DNA from: Alphaproteobacteria bacterium
GTDB taxonomy: Bacteria; Pseudomonadota; Alphaproteobacteria; UBA8366; Aestuariispiraceae
Reading direction: 5' to 3'
Length of the DNA stretch: 64,000 nt
Assembly: GCA_033344895.1 (NCBI GenBank)
Contig: JAWPMN010000001.1
Coordinates: 2,364,001-2,428,000 of the forward strand
A model generated the notes under the pieces. It was not told the origin of the DNA. It saw only the letters and a list, made by a program, of their open reading frames with translations, and made no database searches. This document shows positions 40,659-49,319 of this stretch, one piece after another. The translations under genes and the position numbers were made by a program. Within the stretch, counting starts at the first letter, position 1; each line of letters begins with the position of its first letter.

Positions 40659-41536
40659 GCGGTCGGATGATGAAGGTCGCCGCGACCCAATTCGCCTGCG
40701 ACTGGAACCTGGACGGAAATCTGGACAAGGCGGAAGCGCTCGTCCGCGATGCAGCGGCGCAGGGTGCCAAGCTGATTTTGCTGCAGGAGCTGTTTGCCAC
40801 GCCCTATTTCTGCCCGGACCAGAAGCAGGATTACTTTGCGTTGGCGGCACCACTGGAAAGTCATCCCGTCGTGGCGCGTTTCGCCGATCTGGCGCGGGAA
40901 CTGGGCGTCGTCCTGCCGATCAGCTTCTTTGAGCGTGCGAACAATGCCTACTACAACAGCATCGCCATCGCGGATGACAATGGCAGCATCCTGGGCATTT
41001 ACCGCAAGAGCCATATTCCCGACGGACCGGGATATCAGGAAAAATTCTACTTCAATCCAGGGGACACAGGGTTCCGGGTCTGGGATACCGCGGTCGGCCG
41101 GATCGGAGTCGGCATCTGCTGGGATCAATGGTTCCCCGAATGCGCCAGATCCATGGCGCTGATGGGGGCGGAGATCCTGCTCTATCCGACCGCCATCGGC
41201 AGCGAACCGCAGGACCCCACCCTGAACTCGAAAGATCATTGGCAGCGCGTGATGCAGGGCCATGCCGGCGCCAACCTGACGCCGCTGCTGGCCAGTAACA
41301 GGATCGGTGCAGAGGCGAACGATGCCGCCGAAATGCGGTTCTACGGCCATTCCTTCATTGCCGACGAAACTGGAGCGAAGGTTGCCGAGGCGGATGGTCA
41401 GAGCGCCGGTGTGATTGTCGGCGATTTTGACCTGGATGCCGTGCGTGCCCGTCGTGCGTCCTGGGGGCTGTTCCGGGACCGACGCCCCGAGCTTTACGAT
41501 CCGGTTCTCAGTCTGGACGGTGCGCCAAAACGGTAA
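40655..41536 (+). CDS. aguB: N-carbamoylputrescine amidohydrolase
   Basis: 293-aa nitrilase-superfamily amidase. The catalytic triad is Glu45 (LLQELFATPYF), Lys118 (YRKSHIPDGPGY) and Cys155 (GVGICWDQWFPE), with the AguB/plant CPA context DGPGYQEKFYFNPGDTGF. It hydrolyses N-carbamoylputrescine to putrescine, CO2 and ammonia. Its ATG overlaps the aphA stop (ATGA), so both are made together, giving putrescine from acetylated or agmatine-derived precursors. Agmatine deiminase (AguA) is not in the window. Confidence 0.92.
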   Translation: MSGRMMKVAATQFACDWNLDGNLDKAEALVRDAAAQGAKLILLQELFATPYFCPDQKQDYFALAAPLESHPVVARFADLARELGVVLPISFFERANNAYYNSIAIADDNGSILGIYRKSHIPDGPGYQEKFYFNPGDTGFRVWDTAVGRIGVGICWDQWFPECARSMALMGAEILLYPTAIGSEPQDPTLNSKDHWQRVMQGHAGANLTPLLASNRIGAEANDAAEMRFYGHSFIADETGAKVAEADGQSAGVIVGDFDLDAVRARRASWGLFRDRRPELYDPVLSLDGAPKR

Positions 41537-41555
41537 GGAAGGTTTTGGGGGCGAC

Positions 41556-44453
41556 CTATCCTGGTCGCGTTCCTTTTACGGCTTCTTCGATCTGGTCGAG
41601 CAGATCGCCGATCACGAACGGCTTCTGAACGAATCTGGCCCGCTCAATGCCGGAGTAGCGGGCCCGTATGGCAGCGGCACTGCCGCCGGACACGACGACA
41701 ACCGGACCGTTTGGAACCAGTTCGCGATATCGTGCGGCCAACTCCCACCCCTGAAGCTTCGGCATGCTGTCATCCGTAACCAGCACGTCAAACCGCGCCG
41801 GATCATCCTCCAGGAAGGCAAGGGCAGACTCAGGGTCTTCAAAGCTCTGCACTTCGTGTCCCGCACGTTCGAGCAGCCGGATCGCCATGGCGTTGTTCTC
41901 GACCTCGTCGTCGACGAAGACGATCCGGTAGCGAATGCCGGGGGCGTCACTTGCGGGAATCGGATCCGTCGGGCCCGGTTCCGTCGTCGGGCGCGTTACC
42001 GCTTCGGTTGGCAGAAGGACCGAGAACGTGCTGCCCGTTCCAGGCGTGCTGTCGACCAGAATGGTGCCGCGCATCGCGTCGACGATTCCCCGGCAGGTGG
42101 ACAGCCCAAACCCGGTGCCGCGGCCGGATCCCTTGGTGGTGAAATAGGGTTCGAATATCTTGCCCAGAACATCTTTCGGAATGCCGCAGCCGGTGTCGGT
42201 GACGTCGACGCGAACAACCTCTCCCGGTGCCACAGTCGGGTTCATCAAGGCGAGATCTTCAGACACATGGGTTCTGGATGCCCGGATGTCGATCCGACCT
42301 TCCTGGTCACCGATCGCGTGATAGGCATTGGTGATCAGGTTCATCAGGACCTGATCGAATTTGCCGGGATCGCCCAACAGCATCGGAATGCTGTCTTCGA
42401 TTTCAATGGATACCCGAATGCCGGCCGGGATCGATGACGACATGAACTTTACCGATCCCCGGATCAGGGGGTCGACGCTGAAGGGCACGGCGTGTTCGGT
42501 GTCGCTGCGCCGGGAGAAGGCGAGGATCTGCTCCACCATGCGCTTGGCCCGTTGCGCGCCCCGGAAAATAGCCTCGGCATCCTCGTGGGATTGGGACCCC
42601 GGGGCAGAATCCTCCATCAGCATCTCCGAATAACCGAGGATCGGCGTCAGCACGTTATTGAAGTCATGCGCGATTCCGCCAGCCAGCGCCCCCATGGTTT
42701 CCAGGCGTTGGGAGTGCAGCAATTGATGCTGCAGTTCTGCGCGTTCCTCTTCGGCCCGCATGCGGTTGAGTTCGGCGGCGGCGCGGACGGAAAACACGGA
42801 AAGCAGGGAACGGACGAGTTCAGGATCCCGCACCGGTCTGTCGATCATGACGACCAGCAGACCGACCACCCGGCCCTTGCCATCGCGCAGCGGCACACCG
42901 CCATAACTCTCTATCCCGCATTCGCGCAGATAGGCATCGCGTGGATACAGATCCGCGACACCGGAATCATGAAGCACCATGTGGCCTTGAACGACCTCCG
43001 CACATGGCGCGCCGTCGATCGGATAGGAGAAGGGCTCCATCGGCCCTTGGCCGTTCGCCGCGGCCAGAATTTCGACCCGGGACCCGTCGCTTCGGCTGAC
43101 ACGACCGATCCAGGCTGTCTGGTTGCCCAGTTCCACCAGGGCCGCCACCGCATCGGCCAGGAAGGCCTGACCGATGCCACCGGACACCGTCGCCTGAATC
43201 GCGCGCTGTACCGTCTCCTCGCGGTACTTCTCCAGGATGTCCCGGCCGGTGCCGCGATATCCCAGAAAGCGACCGTCCTTGTCGAAGATCGGTATGCCGC
43301 TGACGGCAACGATGGTCTCGGACCCGTCGTGCTTCCAGCCCCTGACCGCAAGGTCGCGGAACGGCTCTCGGGCCTTCATCCGGTCCAGCCGCACACGACA
43401 GCCTTCATCGGTTGCATCGAAACCGGGCGTTTCTGCGATGTGCACGCCGATCACACCGCCATCAGTCGAGGTCGGTCCGTCCCGGTCCGAGAGGAATGTG
43501 TATTTGAGATCCGCATCGCATTCCCAGAAGAAGTCGGAGGCGGCGCGGGAGAAGTCGCGAAACCTGGCATCCTGCTCATCGAGTTCCCGATCGGCCCGGG
43601 CAATCTTCTGGCGGGCGTAGACCAGCAGCAGCAGGTCGCCGACGGAGTGAATGAAACTAATTTCCTCCGGCGCCCAAACGCGTTCCTCGCCCACCGTTTC
43701 GAAGCAAATGATACCGCGGCTTCCGTCCTGCAGGTCCAGTTCGACGTCGCACAGCGCGGTGACGCCCGTGGCCGGCAGATAGTCCGAACGGAAATCCTGG
43801 GTGCGATGATCCTCCCAACAGTTGGAGACTGCCAGAACGTGGTCTCCTCTCAATCCGGCGAAATAGGACGGATAGTCGTCTTCGCGCAGCGTCATGCCGA
43901 CACCGTCATCTCCGCCGTGCCGAACGAAAGCGGCAACGCATTCAACCTGAAGTCTGTCCGGCCCGCCGAACCAGATTCCGGCCCTGTCGACCTGCAGGGC
44001 GTCCGCCGCAACCTCCAGAACCTTCCTGTCGAAATCTTCCCGGTTCTCTTCGGCGATGGACACGAAACGGCGCAGCGTCCGGCGGAAGATTTCACTCTTG
44101 GTTCGGCGATCGGTCAGTTCTGCACGCGTGGCGATCAGATCCTCCACAAGGCGGTCGCGCTCCTGACTCCTGAACATCAAATACCCGATCGATGCCAGGG
44201 CAAGTGCCGCCCCGACGAATCTCAGCGTCTCCGGTATAACGACCATGTCCGGGGTCTGGTCTTCGCCCGACACGGCGGTGCGGAGGATCTGTACGGCCAA
44301 CAATATCGCGAGCGAGGCCACGACGACGGCTTCGATCGTCACCGAACGGTTCTGCGACTGCCGGTAGGTGTAGATCGATGCAGCCAGCAGGCCGGCAGCG
44401 AACAGCACTATGAAGGGTATGCTCAACGACACCGCGTTTCGATTCCTTATCAT
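41556..44453 (-). CDS. Hybrid sensor histidine kinase (GAF-PAS-GAF-HK-REC)
   Basis: 965-aa multidomain kinase. Order: three N-terminal hydrophobic segments (about 10-28, 42-60, 78-95) with little periplasmic loop; coiled coil (100-125); GAF domain (130-285); PAS domain (295-410: DADLKYTFLSDRDG to YRGTGRDI); second GAF (420-565); HisKA with phospho-acceptor His596 (GGIAHDFNNVLTPILGYSE); HATPase (N-box MNLITNAYHAIGD, G-boxes DTGCGIPKDV and GRGTGFGLSTC); and a C-terminal receiver (about 845-960; Asp in LVTDDSMPKLQG). The FNNVLTPILGY class is typical of soil and marine bacteria. No obvious output gene adjoins it. Signal unknown. Confidence 0.9.
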   Translation of the reverse strand: MIRNRNAVSLSIPFIVLFAAGLLAASIYTYRQSQNRSVTIEAVVVASLAILLAVQILRTAVSGEDQTPDMVVIPETLRFVGAALALASIGYLMFRSQERDRLVEDLIATRAELTDRRTKSEIFRRTLRRFVSIAEENREDFDRKVLEVAADALQVDRAGIWFGGPDRLQVECVAAFVRHGGDDGVGMTLREDDYPSYFAGLRGDHVLAVSNCWEDHRTQDFRSDYLPATGVTALCDVELDLQDGSRGIICFETVGEERVWAPEEISFIHSVGDLLLLVYARQKIARADRELDEQDARFRDFSRAASDFFWECDADLKYTFLSDRDGPTSTDGGVIGVHIAETPGFDATDEGCRVRLDRMKAREPFRDLAVRGWKHDGSETIVAVSGIPIFDKDGRFLGYRGTGRDILEKYREETVQRAIQATVSGGIGQAFLADAVAALVELGNQTAWIGRVSRSDGSRVEILAAANGQGPMEPFSYPIDGAPCAEVVQGHMVLHDSGVADLYPRDAYLRECGIESYGGVPLRDGKGRVVGLLVVMIDRPVRDPELVRSLLSVFSVRAAAELNRMRAEEERAELQHQLLHSQRLETMGALAGGIAHDFNNVLTPILGYSEMLMEDSAPGSQSHEDAEAIFRGAQRAKRMVEQILAFSRRSDTEHAVPFSVDPLIRGSVKFMSSSIPAGIRVSIEIEDSIPMLLGDPGKFDQVLMNLITNAYHAIGDQEGRIDIRASRTHVSEDLALMNPTVAPGEVVRVDVTDTGCGIPKDVLGKIFEPYFTTKGSGRGTGFGLSTCRGIVDAMRGTILVDSTPGTGSTFSVLLPTEAVTRPTTEPGPTDPIPASDAPGIRYRIVFVDDEVENNAMAIRLLERAGHEVQSFEDPESALAFLEDDPARFDVLVTDDSMPKLQGWELAARYRELVPNGPVVVVSGGSAAAIRARYSGIERARFVQKPFVIGDLLDQIEEAVKGTRPG

Positions 44454-44842
44454 CCGGCACGATTTGACGGCTTTGATCAGCCATTCCGACCTGTCCCGGC
44501 GTGGCTGGTTCTATTCCCTTGCTCTTAAGAAATCGTGAAAACCACGTGTCTCGGCCCCAGCGACCAGGTGTCAAATCCAACCGGGCCGAGTGTTATTTTC
44601 CGATCGGGTAACCTTTTGTTCAGTCTTCGGGCTGTAAGGTTCGATGTGGAGGGGCCCCGGGCCCGGCTCTGTTTGCCGGGCGCGTTGTGTATCAATTGGT
44701 CGAACCGCATGGCTCGGCCACAAATCTGCGGGGTCGCAAGAATGAGACTTCCTGTCCGTCAGGAAAGCGCATTGGCTTCCGGCTTCATTGCTGGAAGGAC
44801 TCGGCGTGCGCACCGTTTCCAGCCCTTCGGTCCGGACGCGTC
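44454..44842. other. 389-nt intergenic region
   Basis: Divergent gap between the hybrid kinase (-) and the REC-GGDEF-EAL gene (+). I see no protein-coding signal in it: the reading frame open from 44687 runs into the REC gene but carries no recognisable domain before the ATG at 44843. TTCCTG/CAGGAA forms a small inverted repeat near 44750. A promoter for each gene must lie here but none is convincing by eye. Confidence 0.6.
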
Positions 44843-46609
44843 ATGAACGCGGGGACGCTCGATGCCCTCAGAGGGGAAGACAAGGTTCAGACACCGCACA
44901 TTCTTGTCGTAGATGACGAGGAGGCGAACCGCGCGCTGATCCAGCGTCTGCTTGGCAGCATGGGATACGACGCGGTATCGACGGCGGCGAACGGTCTTGA
45001 GGCGCTGGAACGGTTGCGAGCGCCGGAATCCGCATTCGACATGGTGCTGCTGGATGTCATGATGCCGGGATGCGATGGCGTGTCGGTGATCGAAGCGATG
45101 CGCGACGACGGCCGATTGAAGTCGATCCCCGTGATCATGATCTCTGCCCTCGGGGACCGGGAAGCCGTCCGTCGTTGCATCGAACTCGGCGCGGATGACT
45201 TCCTGCAAAAGCCATTCGACAAGTCGATTTTCCAGGCACGGGTCAATGCGACCCTGGAGAAGAAGAAATCCTTCGACCGGACAATCTCGCGGCTGCGGGA
45301 TTTCGATAACGTCACCGGAATGCGCCGCCTTCCCCGGTTGATTGCCGACGTCAATCAGCTGTTCGTCAGCGCGAACAGGGATCGGTTTGGTATTGTCGCT
45401 TTCGGCGTCAAGATCGATCAGACCGCAAATGTCGGCAGCGCGCATGGCAGCGCGGCTGCCGACCGCTTCTTGGCCCAGATTGCGGAAGATCTGGATCAGT
45501 TCTTCCCGGACGATTGCCTGTCCGGCGTGCCGGCGCGCGGAGAGTTTGCATTCGTCCTGCGCACCGACCTGAATACGGCCACGGAGGAAGCGGTGGCGCT
45601 GATACGGCGTTTGTCTACAACGTTGGCTGAGAAGCGCGTTTCGATCGGTACCCGAACCGTTGGGATTACCGCGAGCATCGGGCTGGCATTTCGCAGTCCC
45701 GGCGGGCGTTGTGATGCAGATACCCTTCTGAATCGTGCCAGCCTGGCCATGCGGGAAGTCATAAACTCCGGCGGCAACGGGTACACGGTCTTCGATACCG
45801 GCATGCATGATCGGGTCATTGAAAGATTGTATCTTGAGGCTGACCTGATCGGCGTCACAGAGCGCAACGAGCTGCAGACCTATTTTCAGCCGATCATCTC
45901 AGCGTCGGACGGGCAGATCGTCGGATTCGAATCCCTGCTGCGATGGTCGCATCCGGAAATCGGCATGATTTCCCCCGGCGCGTTCATTCCCATAGCGGAA
46001 GAGATGGGCGAGATCGGCAAGATGGGGAATTGGGTTCTCAACGATTCACTTCGTGCCGTGTCGAGTTGGCCGAAATTCGGCGGCAAGAGGGTCGTCAATA
46101 TCAACGTATCCGGCCGACAGCTGACGCTGCCTGGCTATGCCGGCACGGTGATCAGATCCATCGAAAGTGCCGGAATCGCGCCGGAGCAAGTGAAGCTGGA
46201 AGTCACGGAAAGTGCGCTGATGGCCGAAAGCGATCGCGGCATGGCCGTTCTGAGAGCGCTGGAGGAAGCGGGCGTTCAATTGGCCATCGATGATTTCGGA
46301 ACGGGCTATTCCTCCTTCAAGATTCTTCTCTCCTTCCCCTTCGATACACTCAAGATCGATCGCAGTTTTGTCAGCGGGATCGAAGGGAACCCACGCAACC
46401 GAAAAATCGTCGGCACGATTACAATGATGGCGCACGATGTCGGAATGGACGTGGTTGCCGAGGGTGTCGAAACGGAAAGCGAGTTCGCGGCTATCGCAGA
46501 GCAGGGCGTTGACTATGCCCAAGGCTACTATTTTGCCCGTCCGATGTCGGCGGTAGATGCAAACGCCCTTTTGGACGAGGGGCCGACCTGGAACCGAACC
46601 GGAGTATAG
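44843..46609 (+). CDS. Response regulator with degenerate GGDEF and intact EAL domains
   Basis: 588-aa protein. Receiver at 18-135 (VVDDEE acidic pair, phospho-acceptor Asp71 in LLDVMMPG, Lys123 in LQKPF). GGDEF-like domain at about 150-325 whose signature is ARGEF (231-235), lacking the GGD metal/active-site residues, so cyclase activity is unlikely. EAL domain at about 340-580 with Glu363 (FESLLRW), Asn in NINVSG, IDDFGTGYSS, LKIDRSF and AEGVETE; the key metal ligands and lysine are kept, so c-di-GMP phosphodiesterase activity is plausible, perhaps controlled by phosphorylation. Located between two histidine kinase genes and 18 nt before a lone receiver gene. The Shine-Dalgarno at the start is weak. 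Confidence 0.9.
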   Translation: MNAGTLDALRGEDKVQTPHILVVDDEEANRALIQRLLGSMGYDAVSTAANGLEALERLRAPESAFDMVLLDVMMPGCDGVSVIEAMRDDGRLKSIPVIMISALGDREAVRRCIELGADDFLQKPFDKSIFQARVNATLEKKKSFDRTISRLRDFDNVTGMRRLPRLIADVNQLFVSANRDRFGIVAFGVKIDQTANVGSAHGSAAADRFLAQIAEDLDQFFPDDCLSGVPARGEFAFVLRTDLNTATEEAVALIRRLSTTLAEKRVSIGTRTVGITASIGLAFRSPGGRCDADTLLNRASLAMREVINSGGNGYTVFDTGMHDRVIERLYLEADLIGVTERNELQTYFQPIISASDGQIVGFESLLRWSHPEIGMISPGAFIPIAEEMGEIGKMGNWVLNDSLRAVSSWPKFGGKRVVNINVSGRQLTLPGYAGTVIRSIESAGIAPEQVKLEVTESALMAESDRGMAVLRALEEAGVQLAIDDFGTGYSSFKILLSFPFDTLKIDRSFVSGIEGNPRNRKIVGTITMMAHDVGMDVVAEGVETESEFAAIAEQGVDYAQGYYFARPMSAVDANALLDEGPTWNRTGV

Positions 46610-46627
46610 CGAAGAGCGGTTAGAGGA

Positions 46628-47020
46628 ATGCGAAAGCGGATCCTGATCATCGAAGACGATGCCGATGTGCGTGACCTTGTTGCGCGCTACTGCACGCGGC
46701 TGGGATACACACCGGCGCTCATGGCGGAATCACGTTTCTTCGATGTCGGCCTCGATATCGGACCGTTGGACGATCTGGCCGCCGTCATCACGGATATCTT
46801 CATGCCCGGAAAGAGCGGCATTCAGATTATCCGCGAAATTCGGTCCCGTTCCGAGATGGTGAAGATCATCGCGATGTCGGGCGGCTGGAGCACACAGGGC
46901 AGTCGGGAGGACGCCTTGCAGGCTGCGGGCGTGCTGGGGGTCGATGCCGCGTTGCCGAAACCCTTCACGATGGAAGAGTTCAGGTCCTGCCTGAAGGACA
47001 TCGGCCTGCCGGCCTCCTGA
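46628..47020 (+). CDS. Single-domain response regulator (receiver)
   Basis: 130-aa stand-alone receiver: RILIIEDDADVRDLVARYCT acidic pair, phospho-acceptor Asp in VITDIFMPG (near residue 57), Ser/Thr switch in IIAMSGG and Lys in LPKPF. No output domain, so it likely relays phosphate or acts through protein contacts. Good Shine-Dalgarno (AGAGGA). It follows the REC-EAL gene by 18 nt and is convergent with the CHASE kinase gene, 20 nt away; the kinase, the REC-EAL protein and this receiver may form one phosphorelay. Confidence 0.92.
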   Translation: MRKRILIIEDDADVRDLVARYCTRLGYTPALMAESRFFDVGLDIGPLDDLAAVITDIFMPGKSGIQIIREIRSRSEMVKIIAMSGGWSTQGSREDALQAAGVLGVDAALPKPFTMEEFRSCLKDIGLPAS

Positions 47021-47040
47021 TGTCAGACTCTTGATTCCGG

Positions 47041-48750
47041 TCAGTCGGATCCCGGCGGGTTCACACGGTCGGCCGGAATGGTCAGGGTGACCCGCGTCCA
47101 CTTGCCCAGTTCGCTTTCGATCCGCAGGTTACCGCCGGGGGCATCCAGCATCCGCTTCGAGATACTGAGCCCCAGACCGGTGCCTTCATAGGCAATTTCG
47201 GAAGAGGCCCGTCCCTGGGCGAAGGGTTCCAGAATGCGGTCCAGATCTTCCGGCGCGATTCCCTTCCCCGTGTCCTGCACGGACAGTTCCAGCTCGCCCG
47301 CCTCGGTCAGCCCCGCGGTGATGGTGATCCGGCCGCCGTCGGGGGTGAACTTGATCGAGTTCGACAGCAGGTTCATCAGCGCCTGGCGAAGCATCCGGTT
47401 GTCCGCCGAAATCGGGGGCAGGTCTTCCGGAACCGCGACCTCGATCGTCTGTCCCTTCTGATCCGCCCGTGCCCGGGTGAGGCGCAGCGATGCGTCGACA
47501 AGGGCCCTGACCGAGAAAACCTGTTCGTGCAGTTCCATCTCACCGGCTTCAACACGGGTGATGTCCAGAATATCGCCGATAACGTCCAGAAGGTGCTGGG
47601 AGGATGCGAGGATGTCCTTCAGGTATTCCTCGTATTTCGAGTTGTTGATGCGACCCAGCAACCCACCGATCATGATCTGCGAGAAGCCGATGATGGCGTT
47701 CAGCGGCGTCCGCAATTCGTGGCTCATATTGGCCAGGAACTGAGTCTTGGCACGGTTGGCGCTTTCGGCAATCGAGCGTGCGGCATCGGCTTCGCGCTTT
47801 GCCGTTTCAAGCTGGACCGCCAGGCGGATCAGGGCATTTTCAAAGCGCATCCCGACGATGATCAGATAGGAGCCGATCACCAGCGCTATAATGGCAACGA
47901 TGACGGTCTGCCAGAATCGGTTGGAATGTTTTGGCCATCCCCCTTTCGGGGTCGCGCTGATGCTCCAGGATGTCCCGACGAGGGCGATGTCCAGTGCGAC
48001 CGGATCGCTTCCCAGCGTCGACGCATCGCCCAGAAACGGCTGATCCGAGACGACGCCGGATTCGACATGATACAGGGCGAGGTCGTAGCGCTGTGAGAAA
48101 TGGGTAAACCGGACTTTCTGGAGGAGAAGATTGAAGTCGATGACCATAGACGCAATGCCCCACAATTCCGGGGCAATGGTTTCTGTCGTGGAACGGTAGA
48201 CGGGAAAGCGCGCAATAATGCCGGTTCCGCCCTGAATGAGGTTGATCGGCCCGGCGATGAAAATCCGGTTCTCATCGACCGTTTTCTTGACCATCGGATA
48301 CTGGTCTTTCAGGTCGATATACGCCACGCCGAGGACCGAGGCGTTTCCTTCGAGCGGATGGACATGCGAGATGACGAGGTCTTTTGCGAGAGCGAGATTA
48401 CGGATGATGTTGTTGTCCTGCGACATCAGATACGAGGCGAGCCGCTCGAACTCGATCTGTCCCAGATCTGGCCTCACACGCACATAACTCACCAGCCCGC
48501 GCACCAACTGGACATCCCGGTTGACCTGTCTTTCGATCTCGACCCGCAGACGGTTCAGGTCCTCGCGTGCATCGACCCGTGCCTGGGCGACCGTTTCCCG
48601 ATATGCGGAAATTTCCAGCAGAGTGGGAAGCCCGATGCACATGAGGGCAAGTAGCGCCATGCGCAGGGCTGTCTTGCGCCAGACAGTGCCGGTGCGGATG
48701 TCCAGATTTTCGTCCAGAAGGCCGCTGCGAGATAGGAACTGGTACGACAT
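47041..48750 (-). CDS. Membrane sensor histidine kinase with CHASE domain
   Basis: 569-aa kinase. TM1 (about 28-48), periplasmic sensor (50-278) of CHASE type (IERQVNRDVQLVRGLVSYV at its start, INLIQGGTGIIARFPVY in the middle), TM2 (281-301), coiled linker, HisKA with His344 (FLANMSHELRTPLNAIIGFS), and HATPase (N-box MNLLSNSIKFTPDGG; G-boxes DTGKGIAPED and YEGTGLGLSISKRM). No receiver, so it needs a partner; the convergent lone receiver or the REC-EAL protein are nearest. CHASE domains sense small extracellular ligands. Confidence 0.92.
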   Translation of the reverse strand: MSYQFLSRSGLLDENLDIRTGTVWRKTALRMALLALMCIGLPTLLEISAYRETVAQARVDAREDLNRLRVEIERQVNRDVQLVRGLVSYVRVRPDLGQIEFERLASYLMSQDNNIIRNLALAKDLVISHVHPLEGNASVLGVAYIDLKDQYPMVKKTVDENRIFIAGPINLIQGGTGIIARFPVYRSTTETIAPELWGIASMVIDFNLLLQKVRFTHFSQRYDLALYHVESGVVSDQPFLGDASTLGSDPVALDIALVGTSWSISATPKGGWPKHSNRFWQTVIVAIIALVIGSYLIIVGMRFENALIRLAVQLETAKREADAARSIAESANRAKTQFLANMSHELRTPLNAIIGFSQIMIGGLLGRINNSKYEEYLKDILASSQHLLDVIGDILDITRVEAGEMELHEQVFSVRALVDASLRLTRARADQKGQTIEVAVPEDLPPISADNRMLRQALMNLLSNSIKFTPDGGRITITAGLTEAGELELSVQDTGKGIAPEDLDRILEPFAQGRASSEIAYEGTGLGLSISKRMLDAPGGNLRIESELGKWTRVTLTIPADRVNPPGSD

Positions 48751-48877
48751 GCCTCATTTCGATCGAGTTTGGACAGCGTTATGGTTGCACCGATCCTTAT
48801 GCATCGCAATGTCCAACGCTGGTATTACACTCATTACGGTACCACAATATGGATTGCGCGTTTCAGGAGGTTGTATC

Positions 48878-49279
48878 ATGTCTTCGTCGCAGGGTAGACG
48901 GTGTTTAGCAATCGGCATTTTCGCCGTTTTTGCCTCTGCTTTCGGAAGTGTTGCGGGATCTTCGACCGGCCTCGCCGGGGAACTTGAGAATGGCGTGGTT
49001 CTGGCCAAGAAGCATTGCGCGCGGTGCCATTTGATTGGCGACGGGCGGACCATGAATGGCCTGGGCTCGGCGCCGTCCTTTCGCGGCCTCGTCAACAACC
49101 TTGACGATTGGGAAGAAAGGTTTGCGACATTCTTCGCGCGGCCGCCGCACCCGGCCTTCGTTCGTCTGGAAGGAGTGGAACCGCCGACCGCCTTGCCGCC
49201 TTCGGCTGCACCCGTCGAAATGACGGCGGCGGAAGCCGATACGATTCAGCTTTATGCCCGGTCGCTTCGCGCGCAATGA
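48878..49279 (+). CDS. Small monoheme c-type cytochrome
   Basis: 133-aa protein with an N-terminal signal sequence (hydrophobic CLAIGIFAVFASAFGSVAG; cleavage near GLAGE, residue 33) and a single CARCH heme-binding motif (KKHCARCHLIGDG). MNGLGSAPSFRGL and a C-terminal DTIQLYARSLRAQ helix complete a class I-like fold; the axial Met is uncertain (Met in GRTMNG or VEMTAA). CAGGAGG precedes the ATG. The multicopper oxidase gene starts 40 nt later on the same strand, so it may donate electrons to, or accept them from, that enzyme in the periplasm. Confidence 0.88.
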   Translation: MSSSQGRRCLAIGIFAVFASAFGSVAGSSTGLAGELENGVVLAKKHCARCHLIGDGRTMNGLGSAPSFRGLVNNLDDWEERFATFFARPPHPAFVRLEGVEPPTALPPSAAPVEMTAAEADTIQLYARSLRAQ

Positions 49280-49319
49280 TGACATTGCCCGACCGGGGGT
49301 GAACCCTATCTGAGGTCAC

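Noticed and set aside
42492-44528. Long + strand ORF (678 aa) antisense to the hybrid kinase
   Set aside because: It is the shadow frame of a kinase whose full domain set reads on the other strand; no recognisable domain in this translation.
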